DNA from: Streptomyces sp. NBC_01116 | GTDB lineage: Bacteria > Actinomycetota > Actinomycetes > Streptomycetales > Streptomycetaceae | Length of the DNA: 64,000 bases | Assembly (NCBI RefSeq): GCF_041435495.1 | Contig: NZ_CP108644.1 | Span: forward strand, 2,294,001-2,358,000 | Reading direction: 5' to 3' | Shown here: piece after piece, positions 50,663 through 59,544 of the stretch | Layout: the number at the start of each line of letters is the position of its first letter | Position numbering within the stretch: position 1 is the stretch's first letter | The notes under the pieces: model-generated | The model's input: the letters and a program-made list of their open reading frames with translations, nothing else | Database searches by the model: none | Told to the model about the DNA's origin: nothing | Translations under genes and position numbers: made by a program

Positions 50663-52837
50663 TCAGGCCGGCGGGTGGCGCCGGCCGTGATCGTCGCGAT
50701 CGTCGGGGCTCCGTCCGTGATCGCCGGGACTCCGGCCGTGATCGTCGTAGCCGTCGAGGCTCCGCCGGTGGGCCTCGCGCTCGTCCTGGCGCAGGTGGGC
50801 CTCGTGGTCGCGAGGAGGCTTCGGATAGGGGGGCCGCTCCCTGGTCGAGCCGCTGACCTCGGCGGTCAGTTCGCTGACGAGCCTGATCAGGTCGGTGGGG
50901 CGCTCGGGACCCCACCAGTCGCCGAGGAGTTCCGCGAGGGAGTCCTCACGCGCCTGCGAGAGCCGCACGACGGCCTCGGCCCCGCTGTCGGTGAGGATCA
51001 TCTGCAGGCCCTCCCGGCGGGCCAGTCCGCGTTCCTCGACCTGCCGGGCCGCATCGGTGATCACGTGCAGCGGTACGGGCGCCGTCTCGGCGAGCCGGGC
51101 GGGTTCGACGGTGCCGTGCCGCTTGATCCGCAGGAGCAGCCAGCTGGCGGCGGGCAGCAGGTCGTACCCCGCCCGCGCGGTGATCTCCTCGTAGATCTCA
51201 CGGCGGCCCTCCCGGGTGGCCAGCACCGACAGTGCGCGGGCGCACTCGTCGTACGAGGAGCGCTCGACGGGGTTGGAGGCGAGGGTCTGGCTGGTGTCGG
51301 GGGCGGTGACCGAGCCCCGGAGCCTGTCCTCGCGGAGGAACCAGGCGAGGACGAAGGCCAGGAGGACCACCGGGACGGCGTACAGGAAGACGTCCGTGAT
51401 GGACGTGGAGTAGGCGCCGAGGACGGAGGGCCGCAGGTCGGCCGGGAGCTGCCCGATGGCCCGGGGGTCGGCGGCCAGCCGCCCCGCGTCGACGCCCGGC
51501 GGCAGCGACTGTCCGGCGAGCGCGTCCGTGAGCTGCCCGGTCAGCCGGTTGGCGAAGATGGTCCCGAAGATGGCCACGCCGAACGCGGAGCCGATGGACC
51601 GGAAGAACGTCACGCCGGAGGTGGCGACACCGAGGTCCCGGTAGGAGACGGAGTTCTGGGCGACCAGGACGAGGACCTGCATCACCAGGCCGAGACCGGC
51701 GCCGAAGACGAAGAAGAAGGCGCTCATGAGCCAGGTGGAGCTGTTCTCGTCGAGCTGGTGGAGCAGCAGCAGCCCGACGGCCGTGATGGCCGTGCCCGTG
51801 ATGGGGAAGACCTTCCAGCGGCCGGTGCGGCTGACGACCTGGCCGGAGCCGGTCGAGGTGATCAGCAGGCCGATCACCATCGGCAGCATGTGCACGCCGG
51901 ACATCGTCGGGGTGATGTCGTGGACCACCTGGAGGAAGGTCGGCAGGTAGGTCATCGCGCCGAACATGGCGAAGCCGATGACGAAGCTGATCACGGCGAC
52001 GAGGCTGAAGGTCCTGATCCGGAACAGTTTCAGCGGCAGTACGGGCTCGACCGCGCGCCGCTCGACGGCGACGAAGACCACGAGCAGCACGACGGCGAGC
52101 ACCGCGAGACCGATGATCTGCGGGGAGCTCCACGCCCAGGTCGTACCGCCGAGGGAGGCGACGAGCACCAGGGCGGTGGCGACGGCCGCGATGAGGAAGG
52201 TGCCGAGGTAGTCGATGGTGTGCTTCTCGCGGCGGACCGGGATGTGCAGGACGGCCGCGATGACGACCAGCGCGACGACGCCGATCGGCAGGTTGATGTA
52301 GAAGACCCAGCGCCAGCTGAGGTGTTCGGTGAAGAAGCCGCCGAGGAGCGGCCCGAGGACACTCGTCACGCCGAAGACCGCGCCGAAGAGCCCCTGGTAC
52401 TTGCCGCGTTCGCGCGGGGTGACGAGGTCGCCGACGATCGCCATCGACAGCACCATGAGACCGCCGCCGCCGAGTCCCTGGAGGGCGCGGAAGCCGATCA
52501 GCTGGGGCATGTTCTGGGCGACGCCGCAGAGCGCGGAGCCGATCAGGAAGATCACGATCGCGGTCTGGAAGAGCTTCTTGCGGCCGTACTGGTCGCCGAG
52601 CTTGCCCCACAGCGGGGTCGCCGCGGTGGCCGCCAGCAGGTAGGCGGTCACCACCCAGGACAGGTGGTCGAGACCGCCGAGCTCACTGACGATCGTCGGG
52701 AGCGCCGTGGAGACGATGGTCTGATCGAGTGCCGCGAGCAGCATGCCCAGGAGCAGCGCTCCGATCGCCACCAGGACGCTCCGGTGGGACTGTCCCTCAC
52801 CGGGCGCCGGGGGTGACGGGCTCAGCTGCTGGGCCAC
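50663..52837 (-). CDS. DHA2-type MFS multidrug exporter fused to a MarR-like winged helix
   Basis: A 724-residue fusion. Residues about 20-540 form a 14-helix DHA2 exporter: LLLGMLLAALDQTIVSTALPTIVSEL (motif D1), GKLGDQYGRKKLFQ (motif A) and GVTSVLGPLLGGFFTEHLSWRWVFYINLP (motif C). Residues about 560-690 read as a MarR-like winged helix: CARALSVLATREGRREIYEEITARAGYDLLPAASWLLLRI, HVITDAARQVEERGLARREGLQMILTDSGAE. A basic, His/Asp-rich tail ends the protein. The cytoplasmic domain might sense drugs or bind DNA, but could also be only structural. The GTG at 52837 has a GAGGAG site; longer forms include non-conserved sequence. Confidence 0.88.
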   Translation of the reverse strand: MAQQLSPSPPAPGEGQSHRSVLVAIGALLLGMLLAALDQTIVSTALPTIVSELGGLDHLSWVVTAYLLAATAATPLWGKLGDQYGRKKLFQTAIVIFLIGSALCGVAQNMPQLIGFRALQGLGGGGLMVLSMAIVGDLVTPRERGKYQGLFGAVFGVTSVLGPLLGGFFTEHLSWRWVFYINLPIGVVALVVIAAVLHIPVRREKHTIDYLGTFLIAAVATALVLVASLGGTTWAWSSPQIIGLAVLAVVLLVVFVAVERRAVEPVLPLKLFRIRTFSLVAVISFVIGFAMFGAMTYLPTFLQVVHDITPTMSGVHMLPMVIGLLITSTGSGQVVSRTGRWKVFPITGTAITAVGLLLLHQLDENSSTWLMSAFFFVFGAGLGLVMQVLVLVAQNSVSYRDLGVATSGVTFFRSIGSAFGVAIFGTIFANRLTGQLTDALAGQSLPPGVDAGRLAADPRAIGQLPADLRPSVLGAYSTSITDVFLYAVPVVLLAFVLAWFLREDRLRGSVTAPDTSQTLASNPVERSSYDECARALSVLATREGRREIYEEITARAGYDLLPAASWLLLRIKRHGTVEPARLAETAPVPLHVITDAARQVEERGLARREGLQMILTDSGAEAVVRLSQAREDSLAELLGDWWGPERPTDLIRLVSELTAEVSGSTRERPPYPKPPRDHEAHLRQDEREAHRRSLDGYDDHGRSPGDHGRSPDDRDDHGRRHPPA

Positions 52838-53007
52838 GGGCGTCTCCTCGATCCGCTGAATCAACTGACCACCTGATCCACTACACCCCCATCCTGGCCG
52901 TTTCACCCCGATATGGCCTGCCGGGGACGGGCCGAGCCCCAGCAGGCCGTTGGGCTTCCCCGGAGCGGGCTGCATAATCGCAGGCAGTTCAAGGGAGGGG
53001 ACCCACG

Positions 53008-54246
53008 ATGACCGGACACGCCTGCCCGGAGTGCGGGAGACGGAAGGCCGGGGAGCCCGGCACGGAGCACCGGACGCCGTGCCGCTGCGCCGTCGGCGCA
53101 CCGACGGCGCAGCTCACGGAGGACGAACAGCGCGCCGCCCGTACGGCGGAGATCGCCGCGGCCGAGGACTTCGACCCGCTGCGCATCCGGCCGTACGTGA
53201 CGCTGACGGACCACGCAGGACCGGCCGGGGACGGGGGCTGGGACGGGGGGCCCCGTTCCGGGTCCGGTACGTGGGAGAGCGCGGCGACCGGGACCGGCCC
53301 GCCGGGCCCCGGCACCGCGGGGACTGCTGGCGCTGCGGGCGCCGCGGGCGCCGCGGGCGCTACTGGGACCGGGGAGCCTGCGATCGACCCGGGTGCGGCG
53401 GCGGCCACGATGCCGCTGTTCCTGGCGGGCGGCGGCCCGGACCCGGACATGAGTACGGGCGTGGGTGCGGGCGCAGGCGCGGGCGCAGGCATGGGCACGG
53501 GCGGCCTCGGCGGCCCTGGCGACACCGGCAGCCCCGGCGGCGCCGCGTACCCCGCGCCGCCGGACGGAAGCCGCAGACGCACGCCGGGCGCGGGCCCCGC
53601 CTTCGGCTCCGACCCCGTGCGACCGCGCCGCAGGCGCCCCTTCGGGGCGCTCGCCGTGGGGGCGGCCGTGGCCGCGGTGGTCGGCACGGCGGCCTTCGCC
53701 GGCGGGCTGTTCGGCGGCGACGACGGCACGGACGAGGCGCTGCCGGAGGCGACCACGAGCGTCCCGGACACCGAGGAGGAACCGGCCGCGTCGGTGGCCC
53801 CGTCGCCCTCCGCGTCGACCGCTCCGCCCGCTACGCGGTCCCCCTCGGCCACACCGTCCGCATCGACGTCCCCGTCCGCCTCGCCGACGAGGAGCCGGGA
53901 GCCCTCCCCGACCACCAGCGCGTCCGCGTCGCCGAAGGCGAGCGCGTCGCCCACCGCGACCGACGGCGCCCCTCCGGCCACGCAGCCCACCGACGCACCT
54001 CCGGGGCTGACCGGCGCCTCGCTGCGCCCCGGCGACCGCGGCCCGGAGGTCACCGAGTTGCAGAACAGGCTCAAGGAGGTGTGGCTCTACGCGGGGCCGT
54101 CCGACGGGAACTACAACGACCAGGTGAGGAGCGCCGTGGTGATCTACCAGTCCTACCAGGACATCGACGGCGATCCGGTGGGCGTGTACGGGCCGAACAC
54201 CCGGGGCGTGCTGGAGGCGGAGACGAACGGACGCGGACGCCACTGA
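53008..54246 (+). CDS. Membrane protein with C-terminal peptidoglycan-binding domain
   Basis: A 412-residue protein. It begins with a zinc-ribbon-like CPECG...CRC segment, then a long Gly/Ala/Asp-rich cytoplasmic stretch. One membrane helix (PFGALAVGAAVAAVVGTAAFAGGLF, near 212-236) and a Ser/Pro/Thr linker of about 90 residues follow. It ends in a PG_binding_1 domain (LRPGDRGPEVTELQNRLKEVWLYAG, VIYQSYQDIDGDPVGVYGPNTRGVLEAE). The layout puts the zinc ribbon inside and the cell-wall-binding domain outside, a common Streptomyces family of unknown role. A GGGAGGGG site precedes ATG 53008. Confidence 0.85.
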   Translation: MTGHACPECGRRKAGEPGTEHRTPCRCAVGAPTAQLTEDEQRAARTAEIAAAEDFDPLRIRPYVTLTDHAGPAGDGGWDGGPRSGSGTWESAATGTGPPGPGTAGTAGAAGAAGAAGATGTGEPAIDPGAAAATMPLFLAGGGPDPDMSTGVGAGAGAGAGMGTGGLGGPGDTGSPGGAAYPAPPDGSRRRTPGAGPAFGSDPVRPRRRRPFGALAVGAAVAAVVGTAAFAGGLFGGDDGTDEALPEATTSVPDTEEEPAASVAPSPSASTAPPATRSPSATPSASTSPSASPTRSREPSPTTSASASPKASASPTATDGAPPATQPTDAPPGLTGASLRPGDRGPEVTELQNRLKEVWLYAGPSDGNYNDQVRSAVVIYQSYQDIDGDPVGVYGPNTRGVLEAETNGRGRH

Positions 54247-54481
54247 GCCCGGCAGCCCTTCCGCCCGGCGGAGGGATTGGCGTTCCGGCTCCGGTTTTTG
54301 TATCGTGATGGAACAAAGTAGCTCCCGCCCGCACTCCCTGACCGGCGGGCGGGGGTTGCTCTGTTCACCGCACGCGGTACCGCACCCTCGTACCGCGCAC
54401 CCTTCACAGCCCGTGTACGCCATGCCCCGCGGCACGCGCACCCGGGCTGTTCGCACACCTCCCCGCGTCCTGGAGCAGCCG

Positions 54482-55147
54482 ATGCCTCCCACCGTCCTCA
54501 CCGCACACGCCCTCCTGCTGGACATGGACGGCACCCTCGTGAACTCCGACGCGGTGGTGGAGCGCTGCTGGCGGCGCTGGGCGATCGAGCACGGGCTGGA
54601 CCCCGAGGCAGCGCTCAAGGTGGTCCACGGCCGTCAGGGGTACGCCACGATGGCCGTCCTGCTCCCGGACCGCCCGATGGAGGAGAACCACGCGGACAAC
54701 CGGGTGATGCTCGCCGAGGAGACCGCCGACGTCGAGGGCGTCGTGCCGATCGGCGGGGCACCCGCGTTCATGGCCGCGATCGCCGAGTTGCCGCACGCCC
54801 TGGTGACCTCCGCCGACACCGCGCTCGCGACGGCCCGGATGGCCGCGGCCGCGCTGCCGATGCCCGCCGTCCGCGTCACCGCCGAGCAGGTCGGCGCCAG
54901 CAAGCCGGACCCCGAGGGCTTCCTCAAGGGCGCGGCGGAGCTGGGCTTCGGCGCGGCGGACTGCATCGTGTTCGAGGACTCCGAGGCGGGCATCGCGGCG
55001 GGCCGGGCGGCGGGCATGCGCGTCGTGGGCGTCGGCCCGCGCGCGGCGGCCCTCGCACCGGACGCCCATGTCGACGATCTGACGCAGGTGCGCGTGGAGG
55101 CGGCCGGGGACGGCTCGATCCGCCTGCACATCACCGAGGCCGCCTGA
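54482..55147 (+). CDS. HAD-superfamily sugar/phosphoglycolate-type phosphatase
   Basis: A 221-residue hydrolase with the complete HAD motif set: LLLDMDGTLVNSD (nucleophile Asp and acid Asp), ALVTSADTAL (motif II Ser), GASKPDPEGFLKGA (motif III Lys) and CIVFEDSEAGIAAGRAAGM (motif IV). The alpha-helical cap lies between about residues 25 and 90. The best fit is the subgroup that includes 2-deoxyglucose-6-phosphatase and GPP1-like glycerol phosphatases. ATG 54482 is chosen because the first motif starts 12 residues later; upstream in-frame codons span an intergenic hairpin-like region. Confidence 0.9.
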   Translation: MPPTVLTAHALLLDMDGTLVNSDAVVERCWRRWAIEHGLDPEAALKVVHGRQGYATMAVLLPDRPMEENHADNRVMLAEETADVEGVVPIGGAPAFMAAIAELPHALVTSADTALATARMAAAALPMPAVRVTAEQVGASKPDPEGFLKGAAELGFGAADCIVFEDSEAGIAAGRAAGMRVVGVGPRAAALAPDAHVDDLTQVRVEAAGDGSIRLHITEAA

Positions 55148-55233
55148 GCCGGACCTCCCGGGCCGGACCGCCCGGACCTCCCGGGCCGGACCTCCCGGGC
55201 CGCACCTCCCGGGCCGCACCCCCTGGGCCGGAC
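55147..55233. repeat. Short tandem repeat in intergenic region
   Basis: Variants of GGGCCGGACCTCCC are repeated about six times between the HAD gene and the convergent permease gene. No gene or clear terminator is apparent in this stretch. Confidence 0.7.
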
Positions 55234-55262
55234 AGGGCACCCCCGGGGCTCAGTCCCGGGGC

Positions 55263-55997
55263 TCAGTCCCGGTGCATCAGCCCGCGCGCGACCAGCTCCA
55301 GGACCGTGGCGACGGCGACCACCTGGACCGCCATCAGCGCCACCAGGACGAACAGCTGCACGGCGCCCGCCTCCACGGGTGAGGCGCCGCCCAGCAGCAT
55401 GCCCACGAACGCCCCCGGCAAGGTGACGAGCCCGACCGTCCTGGTCTGATCGAGCCCGGGCAGCAACGCGTCCGACGCCGCCGGCCGGACGATCTCCAGC
55501 CGGGCGTCCCGGTCGAGCAGCCCGAGGGCCATGCCCGCCTCCACCTCTCCGCGCCGGCCGGCCAGTTCGTCCAAGGCGCGCCGCCCGCCGAGCACGGTCG
55601 CGGTGAGCGCCCCGCCGATGAGGATGCCCGCCACCGGAATGAGCGCCAGGCCCCGGACCGGCACGAGCCCCGTGAGCAGCAGCGCCCCCACCACGGGCAG
55701 CACGCCCGCCCCGATCGGCACCGCCGCCCAGCGCCAGGTGCGATTGCCGGTGACCCGGCGCCCAGCGGTCCACACGGCCACGGCGAACATCAGCGCCACG
55801 AAGCCGAGGAGCGGCGCCAGGGAGCGGACCACCCAGCCGATGAGCAGGGAGACGGCGGCGAGTTGGACCGCCGCCCGCACTCCGGCGACGAGGATCTCGC
55901 GCGACCGGCCCAGCGAGGCCCACGCGGCGACGGCGGCGGCGAGGACCAGCAGGACCGCGAGGACGACGCCGAGGGTGAGGGAGACCGGTAGCAGCAC
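55263..55997 (-). CDS. FetB-like ABC transporter permease (UPF0014 family)
   Basis: A 244-residue membrane protein with about six or seven helices. It matches the UPF0014/FetB family: SREILVAGVRAAVQLAAVSLLIGWVV, GAGVLPVVGALLLTGLVPVRGLALIPVAGILIGGALTATVLGGRRALDEL and DQTRTVGLVTLPGAFVGMLLGGASPVEAGAVQLFVL. FetB works with the ATPase FetA in iron export or oxidative-stress resistance in E. coli. No ATPase gene is adjacent here, so it must pair with a distant one or act differently. GTG 55997 is chosen because the first helix starts immediately after; upstream residues look non-coding. Confidence 0.85.
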   Translation of the reverse strand: MLLPVSLTLGVVLAVLLVLAAAVAAWASLGRSREILVAGVRAAVQLAAVSLLIGWVVRSLAPLLGFVALMFAVAVWTAGRRVTGNRTWRWAAVPIGAGVLPVVGALLLTGLVPVRGLALIPVAGILIGGALTATVLGGRRALDELAGRRGEVEAGMALGLLDRDARLEIVRPAASDALLPGLDQTRTVGLVTLPGAFVGMLLGGASPVEAGAVQLFVLVALMAVQVVAVATVLELVARGLMHRD

Positions 55998-56276
55998 GCG
56001 GCAACGATAGGACGCCCCAGGGCCACCCCCCGGGGGCGCGCCCAGGAACGCGAGCGCCCCCGGGCCACCGAACGACGCCCAACACCACCCGGACAAACCA
56101 CCCGTGACGGTTCCGCGCGCTCCCGCGATCCGTCACTCCCCTTGCACACCCCTTGATGTGACGTGCACATGTCGCCACTCTGTTACCTGACGCCCACCCC
56201 ACGGAAACCTGGCGTCGCCACGATGGGCGGGCCTCCTCACGCCCGCCCAAGCACCCCCCACATCAAGGGAGTTCGC

Positions 56277-56921
56277 ATGTCCGGTGTCTACGCGCGTCGC
56301 CTCTCCGTCGTCGCCGCAACCGCCGCGCTCGCCGCCACGTCCACCCTGTTCACCGCCCCGAGCGCGCAGGCCGCCATGCCCACCCCGGTCAGCGCGGCGA
56401 CCGCACGCACCTACCTCGGCCAGCTCTCGGTCGGCGCGGAGGGCTCGTCCAGCGGCTACAGCCGCGACAAGTTCCCGCACTGGATCACCCAGTCGGGAGC
56501 CTGCAACACCCGCGAGGTCGTCCTCAAGCGCGACGGCACGAACGTCCAGCAGGACTCCTCCTGCGCCGCGGTCAGCGGCAGTTGGTACTCGCCCTACGAC
56601 GGCGCCACCTGGAGCGCCGCCTCCGATGTGGACATCGACCACATGGTCCCGCTCGCCGAGGCCTGGCGCTCCGGCGCGAGCAGCTGGACCACCGCCCAGC
56701 GCCAGTCGTTCGCCAACGACCTGACGCGCCCCCAGCTCATCGCGGTCACCGACAACGTGAACCAGGCCAAGGGCGACAAGGACCCGGCCGAGTGGATGCC
56801 GCCGAGTTCCTCGTACAAGTGCACCTATGTCCGCGCCTGGGTCCACGTCAAGAAGCAGTACAACCTGACCGTGGACTCCGCCGAGAAGAGCGCCCTCCAG
56901 TCCGCCCTGAACGGCTGCTGA
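56277..56921 (+). CDS. Secreted HNH nuclease (GmrSD/DUF1524 type)
   Basis: A 214-residue secreted protein. The signal peptide (RRLSVVAATAALAATSTLFTAPSAQA) is cleaved near residue 32. The mature protein contains paired cysteines (SGACNTREVVL, DSSCAAVSG) and the nuclease core VDIDHMVPLAEAWRSGASSW with the key Asp-His. QLIAVTDNVNQAKGDKDPAEWMPP gives the Asn and the final HNH-type residues, and a last cysteine pair (YKCTYVRAW, NGC) follows. Family members are common extracellular nucleases in Streptomyces that may recycle nucleic acid. A GGGAG site precedes ATG 56277. It stands alone. Confidence 0.9.
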   Translation: MSGVYARRLSVVAATAALAATSTLFTAPSAQAAMPTPVSAATARTYLGQLSVGAEGSSSGYSRDKFPHWITQSGACNTREVVLKRDGTNVQQDSSCAAVSGSWYSPYDGATWSAASDVDIDHMVPLAEAWRSGASSWTTAQRQSFANDLTRPQLIAVTDNVNQAKGDKDPAEWMPPSSSYKCTYVRAWVHVKKQYNLTVDSAEKSALQSALNGC

Positions 56922-57058
56922 CCGCCACCCCCGGCCGCCGGCCGACCCCCTGACCCGTCCGTCCGCACGGCACCCGGCCCACCGGAACCCGTGCACACTC
57001 CTCCCGCGTTCTGTACGTTACGGACCCCATCCGTGACGGCGTCGCGAGGAGATATCAC

Positions 57059-58852
57059 ATGGCCGGGCTGCGCCTGGGACCACTGCTGCGGTACGTCGAC
57101 TGGGAGTCCGGGACCACCGCGACCGTCTGGGTCGAGGCGAGCCGTCCGTGCACCGTGGAGGTCCGGTGCGCGGACGGCGCCTCGGGGGCGTCGCCCACCT
57201 TCTCGGTGGCCGGGCACCACTACGCCCTGGTCGTCGTGACGGGGCTGACCCCCGGCTCCACCACGGCGTACGAGGTGCTGATCGGGTCCCGGCGCGTCTG
57301 GCCGCCCGACGACACCCGCCTCCCGCCGAGCACCATCACCACGCCGTCGGCGGCGGCACCGCAGGGCGCGCCGGAGGGCGCCGGGGCGGAGCCGGACGAT
57401 GCCGGGGCGGACCCGGACGGGGTGCGCGTCTCGTTCGGGTCGTGCCGGTGGGCGGCCGCCCCCGGCGGCGGGCACGACCCCGTGGGCCCGGACGCCCTGG
57501 TGACCCTGGCCGCGCACCTCGCCGCGGATCCGGCGGCCGAGCGGCCCGACGTCCTGCTGCTCCTCGGCGACCAGGTGTACGCGGACGAGACCTCCGCGGC
57601 GACCCGGCGCAGACTCGCCGCCCGCCGGGACCTGGACGAGCCGCCGGGCACGGAGATCGCGGACTACGAGGAGTACACCTACCTCTACGACGAGTCGTGG
57701 CGCGATCCGGAGGTCCGATGGCTGCTGTCCACGGTCCCCAGTTGCATGATCTTCGACGATCACGACGTGATCGACGACTGGAACACCAGCGCCGCCTGGC
57801 AGCGTGAGATGCGCGCCACGCCCTGGTGGCACGAGCGGATCGTCAGCGGGCTGATGTCGTACTGGGTCCACCAGCACCTGGGCAATCTCTCCCCCGCCGA
57901 GCTGGCCGCCGACCCCGTGTACGCGGCGGTCAGAGCCTCGCCCGACGGCACCGGGGCGCTGCGCCGCTTCGCCGCCGGGACCGACGCGGATCCCGCCCGC
58001 ACCCGGTGGAGCTACCGGCGTGTTTTCGGCCGAGTACGGCTGGTGATGGTCGACACCCGCGCGGCCCGCATCCTGGCCGAGGACCAGCGGGCGATGCTCG
58101 ACACCGAGGAGGCCGTCTGGCTGCGCGACGCGGTCCTGGACGACCCTTCTTCATACGATCATCTCCTCATCGGCAGCTCCCTGCCGTGGCTGCTGCCTCC
58201 GCTCGTCCACGACGCGGAGCGCTGGAACGCCGCCCTGTGCGCGGGCGTACGCGGGCAACGCTGGGCCCGCTTCGGCGAGAAGCTGCGCCGCGCGTCCGAC
58301 CTGGAGCATTGGGCCGCCTTCCCGGAGTCCTTCGACCGGTTCACGGAGCTGCTGCGGGAGGTGGGGAGCGGCCCCGACGCCCCGGCGACGGTTTGCGTCC
58401 TCTCGGGCGATGTGCACCACGCGTACATCGCCGAGCCACGGTGGCCGAAGTCCGATCCCGGACCGGGCTCCGCCCCCGGGACGGGTTCCGGTCCCGGGGC
58501 CGGGGGCGCCCCCGCCTCCCGCATTCTCCAGCTGACCTGCTCTCCCGTGCACAACTCGATCCCCCGGTCGATCCGGACGGGTTTCCGTTTCGGCTGGAGT
58601 CGGGCGGGCCGACGGATCGGCCGACTGCTGAGCCGCCACGGCCGCACGGGACCGTCACCGGTGACCTGGCACAAGGCGGGCGGCCCCTGGTTCGGCAACC
58701 AGCTCATGACGCTCTCGCTGCGTGGCCGGAAGTCTGCGCTGACATTGGTCCAGGCCAGAGCGAGCAAGCAGGGAGCCCAGCTCGAAGCGGTTCTTGAGCG
58801 TTCACTCACCCCTGAGAATGAGGCGATTTTCAGCCACTCGACCAAATGTTGA
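57059..58852 (+). CDS. PhoD-like alkaline phosphatase-family protein, apparently cytoplasmic
   Basis: A 597-residue member of the PhoD family. An N-terminal fibronectin-like domain (about 1-85: YVDWESGTTATVWVEA, LVVVTGLTPGSTTAYEV) precedes the metallophosphatase core: VRVSFGSCRWAA, LLLLGDQVYADE (metal Asp), MIFDDHDVIDDWN (Asp, His, Asp) and VCVLSGDVHHAYIAE (final His residues). Unlike secreted PhoD it lacks a Tat signal peptide: the protein begins MAGLRLGPLL directly. A disordered insert at about residues 470-485 is Gly/Pro-rich. A GAGGAG site supports ATG 57059. Confidence 0.88.
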   Translation: MAGLRLGPLLRYVDWESGTTATVWVEASRPCTVEVRCADGASGASPTFSVAGHHYALVVVTGLTPGSTTAYEVLIGSRRVWPPDDTRLPPSTITTPSAAAPQGAPEGAGAEPDDAGADPDGVRVSFGSCRWAAAPGGGHDPVGPDALVTLAAHLAADPAAERPDVLLLLGDQVYADETSAATRRRLAARRDLDEPPGTEIADYEEYTYLYDESWRDPEVRWLLSTVPSCMIFDDHDVIDDWNTSAAWQREMRATPWWHERIVSGLMSYWVHQHLGNLSPAELAADPVYAAVRASPDGTGALRRFAAGTDADPARTRWSYRRVFGRVRLVMVDTRAARILAEDQRAMLDTEEAVWLRDAVLDDPSSYDHLLIGSSLPWLLPPLVHDAERWNAALCAGVRGQRWARFGEKLRRASDLEHWAAFPESFDRFTELLREVGSGPDAPATVCVLSGDVHHAYIAEPRWPKSDPGPGSAPGTGSGPGAGGAPASRILQLTCSPVHNSIPRSIRTGFRFGWSRAGRRIGRLLSRHGRTGPSPVTWHKAGGPWFGNQLMTLSLRGRKSALTLVQARASKQGAQLEAVLERSLTPENEAIFSHSTKC

Positions 58853-58867
58853 ACTTGCAAGCACTGG

Positions 58868-58886
58868 TGAGGTTTCCCTAACCTGT
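58868..58886. promoter_or_regulatory. Candidate iron box (DmdR1/IdeR type)
   Basis: TGAGGTTTCCCTAACCTGT matches the actinobacterial DtxR-family element TTAGGTTAGGCTAACCTAA at 13 of 19 positions, including both AGGTT/AACCT arms. It ends 50 bases before the DoxX gene. Confidence 0.5.
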
Positions 58887-58936
58887 GGCGCTCAATCGGT
58901 TCACGTCCCCACCACGACCGAAGGAGCACACCCCCC

Positions 58937-59386
58937 ATGCTCATCCGCTTGAACCAGGCCCAGCCCTACGTTCTCAGCCTCTTCCGCTTCGTCGTCGGCC
59001 TGCTCTTCGCCTTCCACGGCGCCGCCACGCTCTTCGGAGTGCTCGGCGGCAACGAGGCGGAGACGGGCGCCTGGCCCGGCTGGTACGCCGCTCTGATCCA
59101 ACTGGTCTGCGGGGGCCTGGTCGCCCTGGGCCTGGGCACCCGTGCCGCGGCCTTCCTCGCCTCGGGGTCGATGGCCTACGCGTACTTCAAGGTCCACCAG
59201 CCCGAGGCGTTCCTGCCGCTCCAGAACAACGGCGAGGCCTCGGCGATGTTCTGCTGGGCGTTCCTGCTGCTGGTCTTCACCGGACCGGGCGCCGTCGCTC
59301 TGGACCGCTTCTTCGGTTCCCGGAACACGGCGGCCAACGGCGAGGGCACGCCCCGGCGCGAGAAGGCCCCGGCCGTCTCGGTCTGA
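58937..59386 (+). CDS. DoxX-family membrane protein
   Basis: A 149-residue protein with four membrane helices: SLFRFVVGLLFAFHGAATLFG, YAALIQLVCGGLVALGLG, AAFLASGSMAYAYFKVH and AMFCWAFLLLVFTGPGAVALD. The family signature FHGAATLFG lies in the first helix. DoxX proteins take part in redox homeostasis; a mycobacterial member works with SodA and SseA. Upstream lies a candidate iron box, and the next gene is a convergent superoxide-dismutase-like protein, so an oxidative or iron-stress role is plausible. The C-terminus is a short charged tail. Confidence 0.9.
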   Translation: MLIRLNQAQPYVLSLFRFVVGLLFAFHGAATLFGVLGGNEAETGAWPGWYAALIQLVCGGLVALGLGTRAAAFLASGSMAYAYFKVHQPEAFLPLQNNGEASAMFCWAFLLLVFTGPGAVALDRFFGSRNTAANGEGTPRREKAPAVSV

Positions 59387-59456
59387 CCACCGCCCCGCGG
59401 CACCGCCCGGCCGGCTCGCCGTTGACCCGCGGCTTCCTCGCACGGAGCGGCGGGGA

Positions 59457-59511
59457 CGTACGGCGGTGCCCCGACCTCCGGTGATACGGAGGAGCGGGAC
59501 ACCGCCGTACG
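59457..59511. terminator. Long hairpin between convergent genes
   Basis: Perfect 12-base outer arms (59457-59468 and 59500-59511) and a 6-base inner stem (59475-59480 with 59487-59492) suit a bidirectional terminator for the DoxX and SOD-like genes. Confidence 0.75.
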
Positions 59512-59544
59512 CCGCGTCGTCGGCCCGGAGGTGCGGAGCCCCCG

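Noticed and set aside
54316-54362. Terminator at the inverted CCCGCCCGC/GCGGGCGGG segment
   Set aside because: The arms pair but the site lies 80 bases after the gene and close to the next promoter region; the evidence is too weak to call it.
58854-58862. CTTGCAAG palindrome before DoxX as an operator
   Set aside because: An 8-base palindrome occurs too often by chance and overlaps the end of the PhoD gene region; the neighbouring iron box is the better candidate.
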